A stretch of 62,776 nucleotides of DNA from Aurantiochytrium sp. KH105. Lineage: Eukaryota; Sar; Bigyra; Thraustochytrida; Thraustochytriidae. Each line of letters begins with the position of its first letter. Position 1 is the stretch's first letter. Below the pieces are notes generated by a model that had not been told where the DNA came from, did no database searches, and saw nothing but the letters and a program-made list of their open reading frames with translations. The translations under genes were made by a program, and so were the position numbers. Of this stretch, positions 56,035 through 62,776 are shown one piece after another. Where the stretch lies: the NCBI GenBank assembly GCA_003116975.1, contig BGKB01000281.1, positions 1-62,776 of the forward strand, read 5' to 3'.

Positions 56035-58857
56035 ATGGCGCGCGACGGCCCCGCGCGGCCCGGCGGGGGCGCCGGCGGCGAGGCGGAGACCGGCACGGCG
56101 GGGGACGCGCTCGCCAGCAGCGCCGCGGCGGACGCTGTCGTCGTCCGCGACGAGGCCGCGCTCGCAGAGAGCGGAGGCACCGAGAAGGAGAACCTCGAGC
56201 AGGACGAGGACCTCGAGCAGGACCCGGAGGAGGAGCGGCGGCACGAAGGTCAAGAGCAGGAGGAGGAGGAGGAGGAGGATGAAGACGTCGGGGACTTCGA
56301 CGAGGACGATAGCAGACGCGGCGATCTCTCGCTGGAAGACTTGCGTGAACTCCTTGACGAGGACGGGGTCGATGGTCAAAGCACGACGACGAGCCAGGCG
56401 GAGACGTCGTGGACCAAAACGGCGGCACCACCTTCTCAGGACTCGTGGTCCGTGGGTGAGCTTAATCCGAGCGCAGTAGCCGCAGCGATGCAGACGCCTC
56501 GTCGCGCCCCACCTGCAAGTCCTCCTCTCATGGATGTCTCTGCTTTTTCCGATATGAGCATGGCCAGACTGCACATGTATTTGACTGAAAGTACGCCAGA
56601 TTCGGCGCCGCGTCGATCCAGAAGACTTCCACCCAGTGGCACGGACGCCAACAACGAGCTCTGTGTTGTACAAGAGCTCCTAGTGGAAGGGAGTCTGCCA
56701 TCAATCCCATCGACCCTCGTCGGCGCCACGGACGAGCAGGAAGTCGACGACGATTCAGAGGAGCTCGAGGGGTCGAGCACCTTTGTCCGAAGCGAGCTTG
56801 ACATTACAAAATTGTTCCCAACAGCGCACGAAGACGATGATGAGGATGCCGGCCCACTTTCCAACTGGGATTCCAACTGGGACATTGCTGAGAATTTTGA
56901 GCTGGCACAAGCTCCACTTGACGCAACTGTTACCTCCTTCATGTCTCTGCCCTCGCCTTCGCCTTCACGTTCAAAGACATTTCAAGAAGGGTCATACCAC
57001 CAACCTGCGCTCGAAGTCGCACAAGATACGAGTCAAAGCAGCGCAGCAGCTGCAGTTCCTGAGCTTGCGCCACAGCTGCAATTTGCCCAAGCCCAGATCA
57101 AAGCATTGCAACGCAAGGTTGAGTCATTGACAAGCGAACTGAAGGAAGCGCGCCAGGTTCAAGGCCATGATCACACGGCTCCGCCCATGAGCTCGGCTGA
57201 GACTAGCGAAGCCGGTGTGCAAGCAGATACTCATGGTCCCGAGGTTATGCGTCTTCAAGAGAGTTTGCAAGCCTCTGAGGCGAAAGTGAAGCGGCTTGAA
57301 GCACAAGTAATTCAACTTGACCGTCAGCTTGCAGTGCGGGCCCCAACACAAGCACAATCTCAGTTCACAACACAACTTCAGTTCGAAGACGGTCATGCTG
57401 CTCACGCGACACAAGCAAGCGAAGCACAAGCAGACGGTTTCCAAAATAGCAATTGGACGCAGGCACAGCAGGCAATACATTCAGATCGACGGCCATCGTC
57501 GCCAAAACTGTCTCATTCACAAGCCAGCGATCATTTGCCATCTCGGCCGGAAGCCGAAACGCAGGCCCAACGACCACCTGTGCTTTCTACATCGTGGAAT
57601 GGCGAGGGCGCGCTTTCCGAACTGCACGTCAACCCATCGCATCATGGAGATATCTTGCGGCAGAGTACGCAGTCCCTTTCGCTTCCCCCGCGTCCACCCG
57701 CGTCGAACGCAGTAGCAGTAGGTTCTTTTCCTTCTCGTATGCCCTCGCCTGCTCCGCTGTCGTGGAGAGTGTCCGATTTGGTGGAGGATAGCCCTGGACG
57801 AATTTTGGAACAAGAAGCAGAGGTTCTGGACAAGATACAACACGAGCGTCTCCGTCTTAACGAAGCCAAGCAACGCATTCGATGGGCGAGCCGAGAAACC
57901 TCGAAGAGCCTCGAATTTGCTGTCAACGAGCTGCGCGCCGTGGAACAAGCGCGTGTACGCGCCGAGGAAAGGGCACGGGTGCTGGAAGCTCAGGTGCAGC
58001 GCGCCAAGAGCCGAGGGCCGCCCGAACCCGTCGCGGACTTTGGCGAGAGTACTGCCGCTCCCATTCCGCCCTCCGGACCACCGCTTTCGTCGCAGCCGTA
58101 CTTGAGTGATGGTGCTCCGGAAGTGACAGAGCGCTCTGTGGCGTTTGCTCCAAACACGTTCAATGCGCTGCCTCCTGAGCGACCTGCACGAACCCAATCG
58201 CCTGAGCCCTTGCGGCCCGAAGAACCTCAGGAGACATTGAGCACGGGCGCTGATAAAGAACCCCGGGAGCCATTGTCCGAGCTTCAGGCATCTCCATCTG
58301 AGGCGAACTTACCTGCTGCACCTGCGCGGGTTGCCGAGGCCAATGCTGAGATTGCGCGTCGTCGGCGCTCCCATGTAAACGAAAGTCAGTGGTCCTTTGC
58401 CGACATGTATCCGGATGAACCGGAAAAGGACGAGCATGATGTGCGCTTGTCTCGCCGTCGTGGTGCTGGGCGTAGGCAGACCGCCGGGCCCGAGCTTTTG
58501 CGAAGTGAGCGCAAGGACCCAGATCCCGAGGCTGCACCTCGTCCGGAACCTGAAGCCTCTGCTGCTCGGCCTCGATCGAACTCCTCCGAGTGGGCGAGCT
58601 CGCGGGAGTCATTGGCGCCGTTTGCAACGGAGGCGTCCACGCGCGATCTCCAGAACGGCTTCTCGCTCTTGGAGCGCAAGCTCATGATGATCAATTTGGA
58701 GCGCGAGAAACACGAGGCTGAGCTGGCTAAACTTACGAACAAGGGCATTCGAACCAAGCACGCGCTGGAGCAAAAGATCTTTCTGGAGCAGCGATTGCGC
58801 GACCTTCACCAGGAGGCGTCAAACACGCGCTTCGCATTGAAAAGGCAACCGAAGTGA
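56035..58857 (+). CDS. Large acidic/disordered coiled-coil protein
   Basis: A 940-residue protein from ATG 56035, head-to-head with the M23-like gene at 238 bp. Order: Ala/Gly-rich start; strongly acidic stretch with poly-Glu (about 50-95, EEEEEEDEDVGDFDEDDS); Ser/Thr/Pro-rich linker with MARLHMYLTEST; coiled coils (about 345-425, 580-660) with AQIKALQRKVESLTSELKEAR and KVKRLEAQVIQLDRQL; Pro/Glu-rich linker; and a C-terminal charged helix (about 875-940) LLERKLMMINLEREKHEAEL that looks like the only conserved part. This make-up suits a centrosome, basal body or cytoskeleton scaffold, but I do not recognise the family. Confidence 0.7.
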   Translation: MARDGPARPGGGAGGEAETGTAGDALASSAAADAVVVRDEAALAESGGTEKENLEQDEDLEQDPEEERRHEGQEQEEEEEEDEDVGDFDEDDSRRGDLSLEDLRELLDEDGVDGQSTTTSQAETSWTKTAAPPSQDSWSVGELNPSAVAAAMQTPRRAPPASPPLMDVSAFSDMSMARLHMYLTESTPDSAPRRSRRLPPSGTDANNELCVVQELLVEGSLPSIPSTLVGATDEQEVDDDSEELEGSSTFVRSELDITKLFPTAHEDDDEDAGPLSNWDSNWDIAENFELAQAPLDATVTSFMSLPSPSPSRSKTFQEGSYHQPALEVAQDTSQSSAAAAVPELAPQLQFAQAQIKALQRKVESLTSELKEARQVQGHDHTAPPMSSAETSEAGVQADTHGPEVMRLQESLQASEAKVKRLEAQVIQLDRQLAVRAPTQAQSQFTTQLQFEDGHAAHATQASEAQADGFQNSNWTQAQQAIHSDRRPSSPKLSHSQASDHLPSRPEAETQAQRPPVLSTSWNGEGALSELHVNPSHHGDILRQSTQSLSLPPRPPASNAVAVGSFPSRMPSPAPLSWRVSDLVEDSPGRILEQEAEVLDKIQHERLRLNEAKQRIRWASRETSKSLEFAVNELRAVEQARVRAEERARVLEAQVQRAKSRGPPEPVADFGESTAAPIPPSGPPLSSQPYLSDGAPEVTERSVAFAPNTFNALPPERPARTQSPEPLRPEEPQETLSTGADKEPREPLSELQASPSEANLPAAPARVAEANAEIARRRRSHVNESQWSFADMYPDEPEKDEHDVRLSRRRGAGRRQTAGPELLRSERKDPDPEAAPRPEPEASAARPRSNSSEWASSRESLAPFATEASTRDLQNGFSLLERKLMMINLEREKHEAELAKLTNKGIRTKHALEQKIFLEQRLRDLHQEASNTRFALKRQPK

Positions 58858-58936
58858 GGCAGCCGCAAATTTGGGCCGCAAGGGCCTCTTCTCAGTAGGG
58901 TAAAGTACTACACTGTTGAGATCAACTCATTTTGCC

Positions 58937-59650
58937 TATGAATACAATAGTAAAGCATATACCTAGTATAGGTAATGAAGGTTCTGGCTTCTAAAATAGT
59001 TGCCCTGTAAAGAAGAAGCTTGAAAAATGTCGAAGTGAGCGTTTGAAAAAAAAGCAAAAAAAAAAAGCAAAGCCATCATCCCATTTCGCCTGCGCTCAAA
59101 GTAATCAACCTCTCGAAAGAAAGGCCAGCCACGACCGACGCAGAGAGCGCGGCGAGCTAGAAGGAGCCGATACGTGCATAACCGAGAACGTAGAGTCACC
59201 CGGGGAGGGGGGGGGGTCCTTTGGGAGTCCTTCTTGGCGTGCGGGCCCGATCAATTTACGTCGTTCGATCCGTTTTCCGCTGACCTGGCTCCAAGTCTTA
59301 TTGCCTATGAATACAATAGTATAGGTAATGAAGGTCCTGGCTTCTAAAATAATTGCACTGTAAAGAAGAAGCTTGAAAAAGGTCGAAGCGAGCGTTTGAA
59401 AAGAAAGAAAAAGAAAAAAGGAAAGCCCCATTTCGCCTGCGCTCAAAGTAATCAACCCCTCGAAAGAAAGGCCGGCCACGACCGACGCAGAGAGCGCGGC
59501 GTGCTAGAAGGAGCCGATACGTGCATAACCGAGAACGTAGAGAGGCGCGTCACCTCGGGGGGGTCCTTTGCGGGGTCCTTCTTGGCGTGCGAGCCCGATC
59601 AATTTACGTCGTTCGATCCGTTTTCCGCTGAACTGGCTCCAAGTCTTCTA
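58937..59650 (+). repeat. Tandem duplication of a ~350-bp unit
   Basis: Two copies (about 58937-59299 and 59300-59650) align over almost their whole length. Shared landmarks include GGTAATGAAGG at 58971 and 59324, the AGAAGAAGCTTGAAAAA block, CGACCGACGCAGAGAGCGCG, GTGCATAACCGAGAACGTAG and CGTTCGATCCGTTTTCCGCT (59262 and 59609). They differ by point changes and small indels in A-rich and G-rich runs. There is no conserved reading frame, so the unit is probably noncoding. Confidence 0.9.
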
Positions 59651-60372
59651 TTCCACGTTTCTCTCACTCTCCTTTTTCTTTCTTTTTCTTTTTGTTCCTT
59701 TTGCCTCCCCTAGCCCACAGTGGCGGCGCGACGAATCATCGATCGGCTGGGGCATCGCGCGCAACGATTGGTCCCCGGGACCTCCTGGAGACGAGCGCCA
59801 GGACGAGGCGGCAGAGCGCGAGACGCGAAAGCCAGTCTGGTCGCGGCCGCATTTTCGAGAAGCGCCCGCAGAGCCCGCAGAGCCCACCAGCCACGGAGGC
59901 CCTCGCGGGCCTGGCGAGCACCTGGCTCGCGGAGCGTGTTCGCATCTTGCTCGAAAGTTTGGAGGAGGAAGAGGAGTGGGCGGGTGCGTCTCGCCGAAAC
60001 GACTTGAGCTGCGTCCCGAGACCGGACTTCTCGGGCTCCCAACGGCAGCCGCCCGGGTGTATCGGCCCTGACAGTGAGCGTGGTCGCCGTCAAGAGTGGA
60101 GGCTGCCGCAGAGGGCGCTGTGGTCGAGCGCCGCGCGCGTCTCGTTCGCCGCGCCGCGCTGCGGATTGGGGCGGGACCCGGGTCCGCGGTCTCCAGAGGC
60201 GGCCGCGACCGAAATCGATAGCGTCTGCGCCCTCGGGCGCCGGCCAAACGGACGCCCCGTCCTCTCCCTCCCTCCCTTCGCGCGCGCTGCGGGCGAGCCC
60301 GCGCGCCGGCCACATTCGCTCGAGACCGAGCGCCGCGCCGGCCTCGCGCTCCCGCATTCGCGCCCGACCCCT

Positions 60373-60373
60373 N
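60373..60373. other. Undetermined base (N)
   Basis: A single N in an extremely GC-rich repeat context (two near-identical CGCGCCCGCATTCGCGCCCG units flank it). It marks a sequencing or assembly ambiguity, so frames across it are unreliable. Confidence 0.98.
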
Positions 60374-60417
60374 CGCGCCCGCATTCGCGCCCGACCCCGC
60401 GTCGTCCGCGCAGAGTC

Positions 60418-60468
<51 letters not shown>

Positions 60469-60470
60469 CC
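60418..60470 (+). repeat. CCG trinucleotide run
   Basis: About 17 CCG/GCC units with one CCA interruption in the GC-rich tract. Confidence 0.9.
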
Positions 60471-60634
60471 GCCGCGCCGCGGCGCGCGGGAGGGCCCGGC
60501 TCCGGCCGCGGCTCCGGGCCTGCGCGGCTGCGCGGCTGCGCGTCTGCGCGCCTCTGCGCGGGCCGGCCAAGCCGCGCCGCGACGCCTGGGGACGGCCGGG
60601 GGTCAGACGGCCGGGCGCGCTGGAGGGGCGGCGC

Positions 60635-60671
60635 GCATCGCATCGCATCGCATCGCGTCGCATCGCGTCGC
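60635..60671 (+). repeat. GCATC/GCGTC pentanucleotide array
   Basis: About seven 5-bp units alternating GCATC and GCGTC. Confidence 0.88.
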
Positions 60672-61082
60672 GGGCGGTTAGAGAAACGGTGTGTGCGTAT
60701 GTGGGGCTCGGCGACCCGTGGCGGGAAGGGGGGCGGGAGGAAGCGAAGTGGAGGTGGAAGAGAAGGGGCACAGCTCGACGATTGACTGCGACGGGTGGCT
60801 GGCGGTCGGGCAGGGTGCTTTGCTGCTCATGTGTGTGCTTTGAGGAGAAGCTGGGTTGGCGAACGGCTGGCCGCGAGAGGAGTGTACTTACTTGCCGCTC
60901 GGGGGATGCGGAGATACAAGAAGTTGTCATCTCTTAACCAATTTTGAGATGGAGGGCTTCGAAAGCGTCGAAGCAGCGTGCAAGGCATCATTTGCCCTGA
61001 TATTCATGCGGAGAGGCGCGTGGTGGCCTCTTAAAGTGGAGCAAGCCGCGCCGCCATCACGAGCAGATCGCGAAACGCAAGC

Positions 61083-61976
61083 TTGAGAGTCCTTCGTAAA
61101 AGAACTCAGGAAGCATCAAAATCCACGAGACCAGGCAAACTAGAGAGTGTAGAGACTTTGCGAGCTCTCAGTCAGCGAACAACACTGAGAGCGAAGAAGA
61201 CGCTACGTTCGACTTTGCTCTACAGCTTTCCGATTTTGGCAAAGTTAGAAACAAGCGTCAAAGCAGGCATTCGCACGAGCGACGAGACAGCTTCTAGCAG
61301 CAGCTTGCAAGCCACATACGACACCGTAGACAGGTTTCCCTTCGAGGAGGACAACATCGTTGCCTTGGAAATGTCTGAAGCGGGGTCCGATTTTGGTTTT
61401 TCAGGAGAAGCTCGATTCATAATCGCGGGAACTGGCGCCACGGCGAAAGGCCATCCAGCGAGAGTGATGTCTCCTACATCTTCGTTAACGCAAGCCCAGA
61501 TTTTAGGATGGTTTGATTACACACCGCCGGATCTGAGTTCATTTATGACGCACCGACGATCAGAGCACGAAATCCCACCCACGGAGCAGTCGAGCGCGAG
61601 TAGAACGCTCACCAGCAAGTCGAAGCTTGAGACGCAGCGAGGTCAGCATCAGCTGCAATCCACCAAGACTGACAGGGCAGGGGAAGAACCTTATTCTTTT
61701 CAATCGCCAGTGCCGTCTTCCCGTCCTTCATTCAAACTTTCGCCTTTGTTGTCTTGCGAGGACAACTCGCCCGGTCCGCGACCCTGGTGCGTAAAAGTCC
61801 TTGCAATGGAAGAACCTTGCAGTGCAGTAGCAGTAGCAGACGAGGAGAACTGGGCCGCGCATGAGCCAGAAGAATACTCGTGGTCTCACCTCAGCATGCC
61901 TGGGCTGCCCGTTAAAGCTCTCGTGACCTCAACGCGACCAGATTTGTACGATTCTATAGAAATGTACATTCCTTAA
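61083..61976 (+). CDS. Hypothetical protein, start uncertain
   Basis: An open frame of up to 297 residues in DNA of ordinary composition, unlike the GC-rich tract before it. It opens with TTG; the first in-frame ATG is 61371, giving 201 residues. An upstream ATG (60949) opens a short separate frame ending at 61085, which could be a first exon, but I cannot place the splice sites. The protein is Ser/Thr-rich, with no domain I recognise (GWFDYTPPDLSSFMTHRR and EEYSWSHLSMPGLPVKAL are the least repetitive parts). It could be a real exon of a larger gene or a chance frame. Confidence 0.35.
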   Translation: MRVLRKRTQEASKSTRPGKLESVETLRALSQRTTLRAKKTLRSTLLYSFPILAKLETSVKAGIRTSDETASSSSLQATYDTVDRFPFEEDNIVALEMSEAGSDFGFSGEARFIIAGTGATAKGHPARVMSPTSSLTQAQILGWFDYTPPDLSSFMTHRRSEHEIPPTEQSSASRTLTSKSKLETQRGQHQLQSTKTDRAGEEPYSFQSPVPSSRPSFKLSPLLSCEDNSPGPRPWCVKVLAMEEPCSAVAVADEENWAAHEPEEYSWSHLSMPGLPVKALVTSTRPDLYDSIEMYIP

Positions 61977-62776
61977 TTTCTAATCCACCTTAACTGGGTA
62001 TATCTCCCCACGGAAGAATTTACAGAGGTCTAGGAGTACTAGAGCACAGCTATGTAGGTTGCGAAGTTGTCACCTTAATAAGCTATTCCTTATCACAAAA
62101 CGAGTCAGTGACGGATAAATATTTCATCGTGCGCCACATGCTATATTATTTTCCCGGTAACTCAATAATTTACCCGAACCTTTCATATGATTTATATGGG
62201 ATGGGAAAAAACGGAGACTGTTCAGTCGATCAATCACTTGCAGGCTCGCGATGGTCTTGCAGATATCCCGATGATTTGTAAAGTGGATTATAATCCACTT
62301 TAGAACCTTTGGAAGGTGGTGCATCTAAAAAAGAATGTTGTATTGTGGATTAAGGGTGACATTAAGTACCCTGATTTTGCCCGTTTCTAGAGTCTCTTGC
62401 CCTTCCACGTCTTCGCGTTTGGAGATGACACTGTGTCTGGTTGCTCAGTCTTGCCCTAGGTGCCACACGAAATCGGCCCAAGGTTGTGCGACAGGTAGTT
62501 TACCTTTTTTCGAGGATGGCAAAGTCGCTTTGCGTGTTGCCCTGCCCGACGATAAATTTGCAGGCTATTCAGGGCGCGTACGCAAGCCCGCGGCTGCGTA
62601 CAAGCAGGTTGCTTGCGCTGGTGAACTAGGCCGAGTGGCCTAGGGGGCTAGCCCGCCGGCGCAGCAAGCACCACGCTCAGCACGAGCAGCGAAGACGGCA
62701 TCATCGTGGAGCCTGTGATCTAACCATCAACCTAACCATCGCAACCTGGCCGAGAGCGCAGGAAACGCGACGCAAC
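61977..62776. other. AT-richer window end, no gene seen
   Basis: About 800 bp with no supported gene. From 61977 to about 62400 the base composition is clearly more AT-rich than the rest of the window. It contains a 24-bp perfect palindrome and related GTGGATTA motifs. The last 130 bp return to GC-rich sequence. No tRNA-like cloverleaf was found. Confidence 0.5.
62279..62302. repeat. 24-bp perfect palindrome
   Basis: The half-site TAAAGTGGATTA is followed at once by its exact reverse complement, with no loop. Related single motifs occur nearby: TAATCCACCTTA at about 61981 and GTGGATTA at about 62345. Confidence 0.9.

Larger units (their letters stand above)
58858..61082. other. Noncoding region: duplicated unit and very GC-rich tract
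   Basis: About 2.2 kb after the coiled-coil gene. It contains a tandemly duplicated ~350-bp unit (58937-59650), then a highly GC-rich tract (about 59700-60690) with a CCG run, an ambiguous base at 60373 and a GCATC array. Long frames on both strands in the GC-rich tract are compositional and have no domain. No RNA gene is recognised. Confidence 0.55.

Noticed and set aside
59648..60937. Several long frames on both strands in the GC-rich tract
   Set aside because: Multiple frames are open at once, they are Arg/Ala/Pro/Gly-rich, they cross an undetermined base, and they lack any domain.
60949..61085. Short ATG frame as a first exon of the 61083 gene
   Set aside because: No convincing donor and acceptor pair joins the two frames; kept only as a possibility in the hypothetical gene entry.

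Overview
The window is nuclear DNA from a GC-rich, mostly intron-poor protist. Evidence for a eukaryote: GT-AG introns, a Cactin splicing factor with an RS domain, an SMG1-type PI3K-like kinase, a ceramide synthase, an axonemal dynein light chain, and Sfi1-type centrin-binding repeats. A flagellated, osmotrophic stramenopile of the thraustochytrid (labyrinthulomycete) kind fits best. That taxon is inferred from gene content and style, not proven.

Layout, left to right. (1) 0.2-4.2 kb: a HIT-fold protein converges on a membrane hybrid histidine kinase. (2) 4.2-7.5 kb: a gene-poor stretch with a long TTGC tetranucleotide array and an 18-unit GCCAA array. (3) 7.5-11.4 kb: a sulfotransferase-like protein with an inserted membrane hairpin converges on an IQ-motif coiled-coil protein. 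(4) 13-18 kb: a full-length ABCC-type transporter converges on a ceramide synthase. (5) 20-25.5 kb: a PH-like/papain-like hydrolase, a DTD2-like D-aminoacyl-tRNA deacylase and an Sfi1-repeat protein. (6) 26.6-34.4 kb: SMG1. (7) 34.6-37.7 kb: a tandem hotdog acyl-CoA thioesterase and a histidine acid phosphatase. (8) 38-40.9 kb: a leucine-rich-repeat gene of at least 15 exons, with one repeat per exon and nine exons of exactly 84 nt. (9) 41.2-43.3 kb: Cactin. (10) 43.6-48.3 kb: a divergent HSP100/ClpB and DNAJB pair sharing a promoter with a seven-unit perfect heat-shock element. (11) 48.9-58.9 kb: an ankyrin protein, the dynein light chain LC1 (spliced), an unrecognised basic protein, an M23-type metallopeptidase-like protein and a large disordered/coiled-coil protein. 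(12) 58.9-62.8 kb: a duplicated ~350-bp noncoding unit, an extremely GC-rich stretch with one undetermined base, a weak hypothetical ORF, and an AT-richer end with a 24-bp perfect palindrome.

Functional themes are RNA quality control (SMG1, Cactin, DTD2-like), heat-inducible protein disaggregation (ClpB plus DNAJB), lipid and sulfur metabolism (ceramide synthase, thioesterase, sulfotransferase, ABCC), and the flagellum/centrosome (LC1, Sfi1 repeats, perhaps the IQ protein). No operon-like logic is seen except the shared heat-shock promoter. The strongest oddities are the exon-per-repeat LRR gene, the animal-type DTD2 signature, the split sulfotransferase fold, and the ClpB pore-loop substitution.
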